Notes: generated from the sequence alone by a model not told the origin. DNA of 64,000 nucleotides from Roseiarcus sp036488815 (GCA_036488815.1 DASXGX010000025.1:1-64000); one strand, 5' to 3'. Numbered from the stretch's first letter, positions 35,776-44,825 are shown. Numbers and translations are program-made.

Positions 35776-36729
35776 ATGACATCCAATCGACATCTCGATC
35801 AGCGCTTGAAGGTGCAACATTTTCGCGCGGTCGACGCGATCGCCGCGCACGGAAGCCTCTTGAAGGCGGCGACCGCCTTGAGCCTGACCCAACCGGCGCT
35901 CAGCAAGAGTGTGCGCGATGTCGAGGACATTCTCGGCGTGAAGGTGTTCGAGCGAAATCCTCGCGGCGTCGCGCCGACCGCCGCCGGCGTCGCGTTCATC
36001 GAGTCTGCGCGGCGCCTGCTCGCCGAACTGCGCCGCCTTGACGAGACTCTCGACGTCTTGTCCGACCCCAGCCGGAGCGGGATCGTTCTCGGCGTTTTGC
36101 CGGTCACGGCCTCCGGCGTCTTGCCGGGCGTGCTCGCGCGGATGAAGGGGATCGAACCCGACATCCGGATCCGGATCGAGGAGGGGCGCACCGAGGACTT
36201 GCTGCCTCTGCTCGCCGCCGGCGAGATCGATCTTATCGTCGGTCGGCTCTATGAGCCCGCTTTGCCCGACGTCTTCGAGCGGGAAGCGTTGTGGACTGAG
36301 CCGATGTCGATCCTTGCGCGCGCAGACCATCCGATCTTTCGCGATGCGACGGTCACGGTGGAGCATATCCGGCGCTACGATCTGGTGTTGCCGACAGTGA
36401 CGCAACGGATGGGGCAAGAGATCGAGCAATTGCTGCATCGGCTCGGCCTTGCTCCAAGAACCTCGTACCGATCGAGCTCCGCGGGGTTTATTCGCGAGAT
36501 GCTGTACGGAGGCGACTTTCTCTCCATCATGCCCCGGCTGATGATGGTCGGCGATGTTTTGCGCGGCAGTTTGCGCCTTGCGCCGCTGCCGATCGCTTCC
36601 CCCGAAAGGCCCGCCGGGCTGATCTGGCGCGGCGATAAGCCGCTGACGCCCGCAGGGCGCGTCTTTGTCGAAGTCCTGCGCGCCTATGTCGAAAACCTTG
36701 CGCAGCGGGGGATACTTGCGCTGATGTGA
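35776..36729 (+). CDS. LysR family transcriptional regulator (PcaQ/GbpR-like)
   Basis: A 317-residue regulator. The helix-turn-helix is at about residues 10-65 (FRAVDAIAAHGSLLKAATALSLTQPALSKSVRDVE, with VKVFERNPRGVAPT). The effector-binding domain follows. The sequence style (HGSLLKAATAL-LTQPALSKSV) is close to PcaQ and GbpR regulators of aromatic or sugar uptake genes. Starts at 35767 and 35776 are both possible; AGAGGGGCG lies just upstream. It is co-directional with the ring-cleavage operon 143 bp downstream, whose leader contains a 21-bp palindrome typical of LysR sites. Confidence 0.9.
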   Translation: MTSNRHLDQRLKVQHFRAVDAIAAHGSLLKAATALSLTQPALSKSVRDVEDILGVKVFERNPRGVAPTAAGVAFIESARRLLAELRRLDETLDVLSDPSRSGIVLGVLPVTASGVLPGVLARMKGIEPDIRIRIEEGRTEDLLPLLAAGEIDLIVGRLYEPALPDVFEREALWTEPMSILARADHPIFRDATVTVEHIRRYDLVLPTVTQRMGQEIEQLLHRLGLAPRTSYRSSSAGFIREMLYGGDFLSIMPRLMMVGDVLRGSLRLAPLPIASPERPAGLIWRGDKPLTPAGRVFVEVLRAYVENLAQRGILALM

Positions 36730-36765
36730 TGGGATCGCCGAGATGGCGAGGCGCGCGGGATCTTT

Positions 36766-36786
36766 GATATAACCTCCGTTTATATC
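36766..36786. promoter_or_regulatory. Candidate LysR operator palindrome
   Basis: GATATAA at 36766-36772 and TTATATC at 36780-36786 form a perfect 7-bp inverted repeat with a 7-bp spacer (CCTCCGT). The core ATAACC-N4-TTTATA resembles the ATAACC-N4-GGTTAA site recalled for PcaQ. It lies 36 bp after the LysR stop and 87 bp before the dioxygenase start, where a LysR activator would bind. Confidence 0.55.
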
Positions 36787-36872
36787 TCGCGCTAAACTCT
36801 TGATGAGACAAGCGAGCGCCGAAGGTCTTAAGAAACGCGCCAAGGCGGATACGCAACAGAGGGAGGAAGTCC

Positions 36873-37841
36873 ATGCAGGAGGAGCCCGTCATGGACGTCG
36901 CGCATCTCGGCCATCTCGAACTCATGACGCCGAAGCCCGACGAAAGCCTCGCGTTCTTTCGCGACGTTTTGGGCATGACGGTCAGCGGCCAAGCGGGGAA
37001 TTCCGTTTATCTGCGCGGCTGGGATGATTACGAGCGCTATTCGCTCAAGTTGACCGCGGCGGACATCCCCTTCCTCGGCCACGCGGCCTTTCGCGCGCGC
37101 AGCCTGCAAGCGCTGGCGCGGCGCGTCGAGGCGCTGAAACAATCCGGCGCCGGCATCGGCTGGGTCGAGAACGAACTCGGCCATGGTCCGGCCTATCAGT
37201 TTCACGATCCTGACGGACACGTCCTCGAAATCTACTACGAGACCGAATGGTATCAGGCGCCGCCGGAACTGAAGCCGTCCTTGAAGAATCAGGCGCAGCG
37301 CTTTCCGGCCCGCGGCGTCAACGTGCGCCGCCTCGACCATTTCAATTGCCTCGCCGCCGACGTAAAGGCGAACCGCACCTTCTTCGAGAATGCGCTTGGC
37401 TTCCGGCTGACCGAACAGATCGTGCTCGACAGCGGGATCGAGGCCGGCATGTGGCTCACCTGCACCAACAAGAGCTACGACTTCGCCTATACGCTCGAAG
37501 CGCACGGGGTGAAGGGCCGCTTCCACCACGTGACCTACGCGCTCGACAGTCGCGAAGAGGTCCTTCGCGCCGCCGACATTTTTCTCGAGAACGGCGTCTA
37601 CATCGAGACCGGGCCACACAAGCATGCGGTGCAGCAGACCTTCTTTCTCTATGTCTGGGAGCCTGGCGGCCACCGCGTCGAGGTCGCCAACGCCGGCGCG
37701 CGGCTGGTGCTGGCGCCGGATTGGAAACCGATCGTCTGGAACGAGGCGGAGCGCCGGAAGGGCCAGGCCTGGGGCCTCAAGACAATCGAGAGCTTTCACA
37801 CGCACGGCACGCCGCCGCTGCCCCACGAGCCGTCGCCCTGA
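36873..37841 (+). CDS. Type I extradiol ring-cleavage dioxygenase (VOC superfamily)
   Basis: A 322-residue two-domain VOC protein similar to catechol 2,3-dioxygenases. The N-terminal domain starts LGHLELMTPKPDESLAFF. The C-terminal catalytic domain supplies the metal ligands: His in RRLDHFNCLA, His in RFHHVTYALD and Glu in HRVEVANAG. It should bind Fe(II) and open a catecholic ring at a meta bond. Starts at 36873 or the in-frame ATG at 36891 are possible. It is the first gene of an operon with a PIG-L hydratase, an aldolase-like protein and a decarboxylase-like protein, consistent with meta-cleavage degradation of an aromatic carboxylate. Confidence 0.92.
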   Translation: MQEEPVMDVAHLGHLELMTPKPDESLAFFRDVLGMTVSGQAGNSVYLRGWDDYERYSLKLTAADIPFLGHAAFRARSLQALARRVEALKQSGAGIGWVENELGHGPAYQFHDPDGHVLEIYYETEWYQAPPELKPSLKNQAQRFPARGVNVRRLDHFNCLAADVKANRTFFENALGFRLTEQIVLDSGIEAGMWLTCTNKSYDFAYTLEAHGVKGRFHHVTYALDSREEVLRAADIFLENGVYIETGPHKHAVQQTFFLYVWEPGGHRVEVANAGARLVLAPDWKPIVWNEAERRKGQAWGLKTIESFHTHGTPPLPHEPSP

Positions 37842-37862
37842 GACCCCTCGAGGAGGAGTGAA

Positions 37863-38588
37863 ATGGCGGGAAAATCGAACACCGCGCTCGTCGTCAGCGC
37901 ACATTCCGCGGATTTCGTATGGCGCGCCGGCGGCGCCATCGCGCTGCATGCGGCGGCCGGCGAAGACGTGACGGTGATCTGCCTGTCCTATGGCGAGCGC
38001 GGCGAGAGCGCCAAGCTCTGGCGGCAGGAGGGCATGACGCTGGAGCGGGTGAAGAGCGAACGCCGCAAGGAGGCGGAGGCGGCCGCCGGCAAGCTCGGCG
38101 TCGCCGACATCCAGTTCTGGGATCTCGGCGACTATCCCTTGAATTTGACGCAGGAGGCGCTGTTCCGTCTCGTCGACGTCTATCGCGCGATTCACCCCGC
38201 TTTCGTACTCTCCCACTCCGAGCGCGACATCTACAATCACGACCATCCCGCGACGACCGACTTCGCGCAGCACGCGCGCATTCTCGCGCAAGCGCACGGC
38301 CATAATCCGCATCAGAAAGTGCTGGGCGCGCCGCCGGTCTTCCTGTTCGAGCCGCATCAGCCCGAGCAATGCGGCTGGAAGCCGGACATGCTGCTCGACA
38401 TCTCATCCGTCTGGGAGAAGAAGCGCGCTGCGATCGAATGCATGGCGGGCCAGGAGCATCTCTGGGACTATTACACCCGCGTCGCGCTTCAGCGCGGCGC
38501 CCAGGCGGCCCGGAACTCGGACAAAACAATCGTCTACGGGGAAGGCTATCAATCGGTCTTCCCGCATGTCGTGGAGCGCTTGGCATGA
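37863..38588 (+). CDS. PIG-L family protein, 4-oxalomesaconate hydratase (GalB)-like
   Basis: A 241-residue protein of the PIG-L/LmbE fold. The Zn-binding residues appear in VVSAHSADFVWRAGG and in the distal HSERDIYNHDHPATT. The GalB hydratase of Pseudomonas putida gallate degradation belongs to this fold. The two flanking genes encode a ring-cleaving dioxygenase and a CHA-aldolase-like enzyme, supporting a hydratase role over de-N-acetylation. The ATG at 37863 has GAGGAGTG upstream. It overlaps the start of the next gene (ATGA). Confidence 0.85.
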   Translation: MAGKSNTALVVSAHSADFVWRAGGAIALHAAAGEDVTVICLSYGERGESAKLWRQEGMTLERVKSERRKEAEAAAGKLGVADIQFWDLGDYPLNLTQEALFRLVDVYRAIHPAFVLSHSERDIYNHDHPATTDFAQHARILAQAHGHNPHQKVLGAPPVFLFEPHQPEQCGWKPDMLLDISSVWEKKRAAIECMAGQEHLWDYYTRVALQRGAQAARNSDKTIVYGEGYQSVFPHVVERLA

Positions 38589-39274
38589 GCGTCGTGGTGA
38601 CAGGGACGCCGCGCGTCCCCCTAGCGATCGCGCGGGCGTTCGCGCCCTATGGCGTCGCCACCGTCCATGAGGCTCAGGGTCGCAAGGGCCTGATGGGTTC
38701 GCATATGCGACCGATCTACGGCGGCGCCAGATTGGCGGGCTCGGCCGTCACCGTCTCGGTTCCGCCGGCGGACAATTGGATGCTGCATGTCGCGGTCGAA
38801 CAATGCCAGGACGGCGACGTTCTGGTCGTTGCGCCGACCTCGCCCTGCGACGCCGGCTATTTTGGCGAATTGCTCGCCACTTCGCTCGCCGCCAGGGGCG
38901 TCGTCGGGCTGATCATCGAAGCTGGCGTTCGCGACGTCGCGGCGCTTGCGGACATGAAGTTCCCGGTCTGGTCGAAGGCGATTTCGGCGCAGGGAACGGT
39001 CAAAGAGACCCTGGGCTCCGTCAACACGCGCATCGTCTGCGCGGGGCAAATCGTGCATCCCGGCGATCTCGTCATCGCCGACGACGATGGAATCGTCGTC
39101 GTCCCGCGCCGCGACGTCGAAAGCGTCTTGAAGGCCTCGCAGGCGCGAGAGCGCAAGGAAGAGGAGACGCGCGCGCGGCTGAAAGCAGGCGAACTGGGGC
39201 TCGATATCTACGGCATGCGTGAGGGGCTGGCGAAGAAGGGCCTGAAATACCTTCAGGCCCCGGCGGAGGATTGA
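38585..39274 (+). CDS. RraA-like protein, 4-carboxy-4-hydroxy-2-oxoadipate (CHA) aldolase-like
   Basis: A 229-residue protein of the RraA/dimethylmenaquinone methyltransferase-like family, to which the class II CHA/HMG aldolases (LigK, ProA, GalC) belong. Landmarks are VATVHEAQGRKGLM, VAVEQCQDGDVLVV, GELLATSLAARGVVGLIIEAGVRDVA and the C-terminal PGDLVIADDDGIVVVPRRD. The aldolase splits 4-carboxy-4-hydroxy-2-oxoadipate to pyruvate and oxaloacetate using a divalent metal. The ATG at 38585 overlaps the upstream stop. The context of a dioxygenase and GalB-like hydratase favours the aldolase over RNase E regulation. Confidence 0.87.
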   Translation: MSVVVTGTPRVPLAIARAFAPYGVATVHEAQGRKGLMGSHMRPIYGGARLAGSAVTVSVPPADNWMLHVAVEQCQDGDVLVVAPTSPCDAGYFGELLATSLAARGVVGLIIEAGVRDVAALADMKFPVWSKAISAQGTVKETLGSVNTRIVCAGQIVHPGDLVIADDDGIVVVPRRDVESVLKASQARERKEEETRARLKAGELGLDIYGMREGLAKKGLKYLQAPAED

Positions 39275-39277
39275 GCC

Positions 39278-40159
39278 ATGGCGCCTGTCCTGAGCGCCGC
39301 GTTCGGCGCCTATCCCCATACCGAGGCGTTGAAGGACGGACGCATCGGCTCGAACCTTTTGCAGCTAGAACGCGTCGAGATTTCGCCGATCAACCGCGCT
39401 TTCGCGCCGATGGCGCGCGAGCGCCGCTTCGACGTCAGCGAGATGGCGATCGCGACCTTCCTGCAGGCCAAGGCCTATGGCGCCCGTTTGACGCTTTTGC
39501 CGATTGCGGTCGCGGCGCGGTTCCAGGAAGCCGCGTTGCTTCGCCTCGTCGACAGCGACATCCGCGGCCCCGCCGATCTCACCGGTCGGCGCGTCGGCGT
39601 GCGGGCCTACAGCCAAACTACGGGCCTGTGGCTGCGTGGACTTTTTGCCGACGATTACGGCGTGGCGCCCGGGGACGTCCGCTGGGTGACGTTCGAAGGC
39701 GCACACGTGCTGGAATATTCCGACCCCGACTTTGTCGCGCGCGCCGCGCCGGGGAAGGACCTGCTGACGATGTTGCGCGCCCGCGAACTCGACGCCGTCA
39801 TCGTCGGCAACGACGTGCCGGACGATACCGCTCTCTGTACCGTGTTTCCTGACCCTCCCGCGGCGGCGGACGCGTTCTGGTCGAGACACGGCTTCGTTCC
39901 GATCAACCACATGATCGTAGTCAAGAGCGAGATCGCCGAACAACAACGGGAACTGGCGCAGGAACTGTGCCAGATGTTCGCGGCCGCGAAAGCGGCTGGC
40001 TCAGCCTCTTCGGGCGGCCGGGATCGCGCGCCCATGGGCCGCGCGGCCGTCGAGCCCTCGGTCGCTCTGGCGCTGCGCTACGCGACGGCGCAGGGTCTGC
40101 TGCCTCGGCGGCTCTCGCTCGAAGAGGTCTGGCAGGGCTCCCCGACGACCATATTCTAG
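39278..40159 (+). CDS. 4,5-dihydroxyphthalate decarboxylase-like protein
   Basis: A 293-residue protein related to 4,5-dihydroxyphthalate decarboxylases, which share the fold of NMT1-type substrate-binding proteins. The resemblance is in TGRRVGVRAYSQTTGLWLRG, YGVAPGDVRWV, EGAHVLEY and the FPDPPAAADAFW-to-VPINHMIVV segment. No signal peptide is present, so it is probably a cytosolic enzyme rather than a binding protein. It would remove a carboxylate from a dihydroxylated aromatic before ring opening by the VOC dioxygenase. The ATG at 39278 follows the aldolase stop closely. Confidence 0.75.
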   Translation: MAPVLSAAFGAYPHTEALKDGRIGSNLLQLERVEISPINRAFAPMARERRFDVSEMAIATFLQAKAYGARLTLLPIAVAARFQEAALLRLVDSDIRGPADLTGRRVGVRAYSQTTGLWLRGLFADDYGVAPGDVRWVTFEGAHVLEYSDPDFVARAAPGKDLLTMLRARELDAVIVGNDVPDDTALCTVFPDPPAAADAFWSRHGFVPINHMIVVKSEIAEQQRELAQELCQMFAAAKAAGSASSGGRDRAPMGRAAVEPSVALALRYATAQGLLPRRLSLEEVWQGSPTTIF

Positions 40160-40270
40160 CGAAACATCATAAAGCCCCTGGACAAGTGCGGGGCGCGGCG
40201 AAAAAGATCGGCGAACTCGAGGCGGGATCAGAGGCGCGAAGCCAAGACGCCCGAGATGGGGAGGATTTTG

Positions 40271-41446
40271 ATGAAGACGGTGCAATGGATTTCCGGATTT
40301 GCGCTCGCCGCGGCCCTGGCGGCTCCAGCGGCCCGCGCCGACGACGCCACCGTTACCGTCGGTCTCATTCTGCCGATGACCGGCCCCGTAGCGAGCACCG
40401 GCAAGCAGGAGCGCGCCGGCGCCGAACTCTATATCGCGCAGCATGGCGACACTGTCGCGGGAAAAAAGATCGCGCTGATCGTCAAGGACGACACAGGCGC
40501 CGCCGACGTCACCAAGCGCCTCGCGCAGGAACTGATCGGCAATGATCACGCCAAGGTGCTGATGGGGTTTGGCTTGACGCCGCTTGCGCTCGCCGTCGCG
40601 CCGGTTTCGGCAGAGGCGAAAGTGCCGGAGATCGTCACCGCCGCGGCGACCGCGATGATCACCGAAAAGTCGCCTTACATCGTGCGCACCTCGTTCACGC
40701 TGCCGCAGGCGTCGGCGCCGATGGCGGATTGGTGCTTGCAGAACAAGATCAAGAAGGTCGTCACCATCGTCAGCGACTACGGCCCGGGCCTCGACGCCGA
40801 AAAGTGGTTCGGCGACACGTTCAAGAAGGGCGGCGGCGAGATCACCGAGGCGATCCGCGTGCCCCTGAAGAATCCGGACTTCGCGCCCTTCCTGCAGCGC
40901 GTGAAGGACGATGCGCCGGACGCCGTCTTCGTGTTCGTGCCGTCCGGCTTCGGCGCCATCTTCATGAAGCAGTTCGTCGAACGCGGCCTCGATAAGTCAG
41001 GCGTCAAACTGATCGGGACGGGCGACGTGACCGACGACGACCTGCTCGCTGACATGGGCGATTCGGCGCTTGGCGCGGTCACGACCCATCATTACTCGGC
41101 CGCCCACGACTCGTCAGAGAACAAAGCCTTCGTCGCCGCCTTCGAAAAGGCCAACGGCGGCATGCGCCCGAACTTCATGGCGGTCGGGGCCTATGACGGC
41201 ATGGCGCTCGTCTATCACGCGCTGGAGGCGACCAAGGGCGCGGCGGACGGCGAGAGCCTGCTCGCCGCGATGAAGGGCGCGAGCTGGGTCAGCCCGCGCG
41301 GCCCGGTGTCGATCGATCCGACCACGCGCGACATGGTGCAGAATATCTATGTACGCAAGGTCGAGAAGGTCGACGGTCAACTCTACAACGTCGAGTTCGC
41401 AACGATTCCGGCAGTCAAAGACCCCTACAAAGCCGCAAAGAACTGA
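40271..41446 (+). CDS. Liv-type ABC transporter substrate-binding protein
   Basis: A 391-residue periplasmic protein of the Peripla_BP_6 (LivJ-like) family. The signal peptide is MKTVQWISGFALAAALAAPAARA. The core shows VTVGLILPMTGPVASTGKQERAG and PNFMAVGAYDGMALVYHALEA, typical of branched-chain amino-acid and aromatic-acid binders. The ATG at 40271 is preceded by GGGGAGGATTTTG. It is followed on the same strand by LivH, LivM, LivG and LivF homologues, completing one importer. The neighbouring ring-cleavage genes suggest an aromatic acid substrate. Confidence 0.94.
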   Translation: MKTVQWISGFALAAALAAPAARADDATVTVGLILPMTGPVASTGKQERAGAELYIAQHGDTVAGKKIALIVKDDTGAADVTKRLAQELIGNDHAKVLMGFGLTPLALAVAPVSAEAKVPEIVTAAATAMITEKSPYIVRTSFTLPQASAPMADWCLQNKIKKVVTIVSDYGPGLDAEKWFGDTFKKGGGEITEAIRVPLKNPDFAPFLQRVKDDAPDAVFVFVPSGFGAIFMKQFVERGLDKSGVKLIGTGDVTDDDLLADMGDSALGAVTTHHYSAAHDSSENKAFVAAFEKANGGMRPNFMAVGAYDGMALVYHALEATKGAADGESLLAAMKGASWVSPRGPVSIDPTTRDMVQNIYVRKVEKVDGQLYNVEFATIPAVKDPYKAAKN

Positions 41447-41476
41447 GGCTGGCGCGTCGATGCGGTCGAAGCGGCC

Positions 41477-42340
41477 ATGCTGACAATCCTGCTCGACGGC
41501 ATCGCCTATGGCATGTTGCTGTTCGTTTTGAGTTGCGGACTGTCGGTGACGCTGGGGTTGATGAATTTCATCAACCTCGCGCACGGCGCATTCGCGATGC
41601 TGGGCGGCTATGTCACCGCTTTGTTGATGAGCCGCGCCGGCGTGCCGTTTATCGCCACGCTGCCGATCGCCTTCGTCGTGCCGGCGCTCGTCGGCGCCGC
41701 GCTCGAGCGGACGCTTTATCGGCGGCTCTACGGCGCCAGTCCGCTGGATCAGGTTCTGTTCACGATCGGGCTCGTGTTCATGGCGATGCCGATCGCCAAC
41801 TTCTTCCTTGGCGATCAGCCGCAGCAGGTGCATCTGCCTGCCTGGCTTTCGGGCCGGGTCGAGTTCCACGGCGTCGGCATCGGCGTCTACAGGATATTCA
41901 CCATCGGCATTTGCGCGACGATCGCCACGGCCCTGCAGATCTTCCTGGTCGGCACGCGTTTTGGCGCGCGGCTGCGTGCTTGCGTCGACGACGCCCGCGT
42001 CGCCTCCGGGCTTGGCGTCAATGTCGACATGATGTTCGCGGTCACTTTCGCGGTCGGCAGCGGGCTTGCGGGGCTCGGCGGGGCGCTGGCGGCCGATGTC
42101 GTGGGCGGCATCGACCCGAGCTTCCCCCTGAGATTCATGGTGACGTTTCTGATCGTCGTCACCATCGGCGGCTCGAATGGAATCCTGGGTGCTTTGGTCG
42201 GTTCGCTGCTGCTCGGCGTGCTCGACGTCGCCGGAAAATATTATGTTCCCTCGATCGGCGCATTCATCATCTACTTCGTCATGGTGGTCACGCTGATCCT
42301 GCGTCCGCAGGGGCTGTTCGTGAGGGGGGACGGACGATGA
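41477..42340 (+). CDS. livH: Liv-type ABC transporter permease LivH
   Basis: A 287-residue permease with about eight helices. Landmarks are GIAYGMLLFVLSCGLSVTLGLMNFINLAHGAF and the LivH FMVTFLIVVTIGGSNGILGALVGSLLLG segment. It pairs with LivM, whose start overlaps its stop (ATGA at 42337-42340). The transporter forms an inner-membrane heterodimer and, by context, probably imports an aromatic carboxylate rather than leucine. Confidence 0.93.
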   Translation: MLTILLDGIAYGMLLFVLSCGLSVTLGLMNFINLAHGAFAMLGGYVTALLMSRAGVPFIATLPIAFVVPALVGAALERTLYRRLYGASPLDQVLFTIGLVFMAMPIANFFLGDQPQQVHLPAWLSGRVEFHGVGIGVYRIFTIGICATIATALQIFLVGTRFGARLRACVDDARVASGLGVNVDMMFAVTFAVGSGLAGLGGALAADVVGGIDPSFPLRFMVTFLIVVTIGGSNGILGALVGSLLLGVLDVAGKYYVPSIGAFIIYFVMVVTLILRPQGLFVRGDGR

Positions 42341-43350
42341 TCGCGGCCCCGGCCTCGCCGGGATTCGAGCGAATCGCCGCGCATTTGCAGCGCCGCGCGC
42401 GCTGGCGCTGGAGCGAGGTTGCGTTCTGGCTCGCGCTTCTCGCGGCGGTTCTGGCCTTTCCCTCGCGCGCCGGATTCTTCAACGAGATTCTGATCGCTGG
42501 TCTGTTTGCGCTTTCGCTCGATCTCATTCTCGGCCTGACCGGCATCGTCTCCTTGGGTCACGCCGCGTTCTTCGGCCTCGGCGCGTACGCCGCGGCGATC
42601 CTCTCGAGCCAAGGCCTCGCCGACCCCACGCTCGGCCTCCTGATCGCCAGCGCGCTCTCCGGAGCGCTCGGGCTGGCGACGGCGCCGCTGCTGCTGCGCG
42701 GGTCGGATCTCACGCGGCTGATGGTGACGATGGGCATTGCGCTGATGCTCGGCGAAGTCGCCAATCGCAATGCCGACATCACCGGCGGCGCCGACGGGCT
42801 CAACCTCACGATGGGGCCGGTCCTCGGCCTGTTTCCGATCGATTTCACGGGACAGCGCAACGCCGCGCTCTACAGCCTCGGGGTCCTGTTCCTGTTGTTC
42901 GTGCTCGCACGCCGGCTCGCGCAATCGCCATTCGGCCTGTCGCTGAGCGCAATCCGAGAGAACCGTTTGCGCGCGGGGGCGCTGGGGATTTCGACGTCGC
43001 GGCGGATCATTGCGATCTACGCCGTCGCCGCCGCCTACGCGGGCGCTGCTGGCGCTCTGCTCGCACAGACCACACAGATCGTCTCGCTCGATCTCTTCGA
43101 CTTCCATCGTTCCGCCGACGTCATGTTGATGCTGATCATCGGCGGGGCCGGATATCTCTACGGCGGCATTATCGGCGCCGCGATCTTCATCGTCGTCAAA
43201 GACGTTATCTCGGGCGCGACGCCCGAATATTGGGAGTTCTGGATCGGCGCCATGCTGGTGGTTCTGGTGCTGGTCGGTCGCGAACGCATTGCCGCCCATG
43301 CGCGCCGGACCCTTCGCATGCTTGTTCCGCTGAAGGGGCGCGCGGCATGA
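42337..43350 (+). CDS. livM: Liv-type ABC transporter permease LivM
   Basis: A 337-residue permease. After a soluble N-terminal tail of about 25 residues come ten predicted helices, with IAGLFALSLDLILGLTGIVSLGHAAFFGLGAY as the family signature and LRAGALGISTSRRIIAIYAVAAAYAGAAG as the ATPase-contact region. The ATG at 42337 overlaps the livH stop. The gene stop overlaps the livG start, showing tight coupling of the operon. Confidence 0.94.
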   Translation: MIAAPASPGFERIAAHLQRRARWRWSEVAFWLALLAAVLAFPSRAGFFNEILIAGLFALSLDLILGLTGIVSLGHAAFFGLGAYAAAILSSQGLADPTLGLLIASALSGALGLATAPLLLRGSDLTRLMVTMGIALMLGEVANRNADITGGADGLNLTMGPVLGLFPIDFTGQRNAALYSLGVLFLLFVLARRLAQSPFGLSLSAIRENRLRAGALGISTSRRIIAIYAVAAAYAGAAGALLAQTTQIVSLDLFDFHRSADVMLMLIIGGAGYLYGGIIGAAIFIVVKDVISGATPEYWEFWIGAMLVVLVLVGRERIAAHARRTLRMLVPLKGRAA

Positions 43351-44102
43351 GCGCTCCCGTGCTCGAATCCCGCGGCCTCTCGCGCCGTTTCGGCGGCCTC
43401 GTCGCCACCGACAACGTCTCCTTTACGATTGAGCCGGGCGCGCGACAGGCGTTGATCGGTCCGAACGGCGCTGGCAAGACGACGCTCATCAATCTGCTGA
43501 CCGGCGTCATTCGGCCCAGCGAAGGCGCCGTTTTGCTGCAGGGCGAAGACGTCACGGCGCTGTCGGCCAACCAGCGCGTGCGACGCGGCCTGGCGCGCAC
43601 GTTCCAGATCAACCAGCTTTTCCCGGATCTCAGCCCCGCGGAATCGCTTGGCCTGGCGATCGGCGAGCGCAATCGCTCCGGCGCCGATTTCTGGCGCGTC
43701 GCCGGCGGCGGGAAGGCGATGCTCGCCGAGATCGAGGAACTGTTGACCCGCTTCGGCCTCGAAGCCGCGATGGATCGTCCGACGCGCACGTTGCCTTACG
43801 GCAAGCAACGGCTGCTCGAGATCGCGCTCGCGCTCGCATGCCGGCCCCGCGTGCTGCTGCTGGACGAGCCGGCCGCCGGCGTGCCCGAGCACGAGCGCCA
43901 CGATATTCTCGCCGCCCTGGCGGCCTTGCCCGCCGATGTCGCGATCCTCCTCATCGAGCACGACATGGATCTCGTATTCAATTTTGCGACCCGCATTTCC
44001 GTGCTGGTCGCGGGGCGCCTGCTCTGCGAGGGCGAACCCAAAGCCATCGCCGCGGACGAGAGGGTGCGCGCAGTCTACCTCGGCGAGGAGGCGCATGGCT
44101 GA
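43347..44102 (+). CDS. livG: Liv-type ABC transporter ATP-binding protein LivG
   Basis: A 251-residue ATPase. Walker A GPNGAGKTTL is at about residues 38-47, and the Walker B region is RVLLLDEPAAGVPEHE. The signature motif is degenerate, reading LPYGKQRLLEIALAL instead of LSGG; this YG-type variant is usual in LivG proteins. It pairs with LivF, whose start overlaps the livG stop. Confidence 0.94.
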   Translation: MSAPVLESRGLSRRFGGLVATDNVSFTIEPGARQALIGPNGAGKTTLINLLTGVIRPSEGAVLLQGEDVTALSANQRVRRGLARTFQINQLFPDLSPAESLGLAIGERNRSGADFWRVAGGGKAMLAEIEELLTRFGLEAAMDRPTRTLPYGKQRLLEIALALACRPRVLLLDEPAAGVPEHERHDILAALAALPADVAILLIEHDMDLVFNFATRISVLVAGRLLCEGEPKAIAADERVRAVYLGEEAHG

Positions 44103-44796
44103 ACTGCTGCGCGTAGAGGGTCTGAGCGCGGGCTATGGCGAGGCGCGCGTCATCAGCAACCTCGACCTTAGCCTGGAGGACGGAAAATCCCTGGCCTTGC
44201 TGGGGCGCAACGGCGTCGGCAAGACGACCCTGATCAACGCGCTGATCGGCGTGACGACGCGCCATGCTGGCCGCGTCGCGTTGGCAGGGACGGACCTGAC
44301 TGCGCTGCCGCCGCATATCCGCGCGCAGCGCGGGATCGGATGGGCGCCGCAGGAGCGCAATATCTTCCGGTCGCTCACCGTCGAAGAGAACCTCACCGCC
44401 GTCGCGACGCGAGGCGCATGGAGCGTCGAACGCGTCTACGCGATGTTCCCCCGCCTTCGCGAGCGCCGTCGCAACATGGGGCGTCAGTTGTCGGGCGGCG
44501 AGCAGCAGATGCTCGCAATTGGCCGCGCGCTTGTGCTCAACCCGAGACTCCTGTTGCTCGACGAACCGACCGAAGGCCTGGCGCCGATCATCGTCGACGA
44601 ATTGCTGGCCGCGTTGCGCGATCTCGCCGCTGGCGGACTGTCGATGATCATCGTCGAACAAAAGCCGAAAAAGATCCTTCCCTTCACGGATCAGGCGATC
44701 ATCCTCAATCGCGGTATGATCGCGCACGCGGCGTCCAGCGCGGCGCTGTTGGCGGACCCCGCGGCGCTAGAAAGCCATCTCGCCGCGGCAAGCTAG
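44095..44796 (+). CDS. livF: Liv-type ABC transporter ATP-binding protein LivF
   Basis: A 233-residue ATPase. Walker A is GRNGVGKTTL, the signature is LSGGEQQMLAIGRAL and Walker B is LLLLDEPTEGLAPIIVDE. Together with LivG it powers the LivHM permease. The ATG at 44095 overlaps the livG stop. This is the last gene of the operon; the next gene on this strand begins 30 bp later and encodes an unrelated exported protein. Confidence 0.94.
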   Translation: MAELLRVEGLSAGYGEARVISNLDLSLEDGKSLALLGRNGVGKTTLINALIGVTTRHAGRVALAGTDLTALPPHIRAQRGIGWAPQERNIFRSLTVEENLTAVATRGAWSVERVYAMFPRLRERRRNMGRQLSGGEQQMLAIGRALVLNPRLLLLDEPTEGLAPIIVDELLAALRDLAAGGLSMIIVEQKPKKILPFTDQAIILNRGMIAHAASSAALLADPAALESHLAAAS

Positions 44797-44825
44797 GGGT
44801 TTCGCGGAGCCGATCAGCGCGCTAC

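Noticed and set aside
39278..40159. Reading this protein as a periplasmic solute-binding protein
   Set aside because: It has no signal peptide and its sequence matches the dihydroxyphthalate-decarboxylase branch of the fold.
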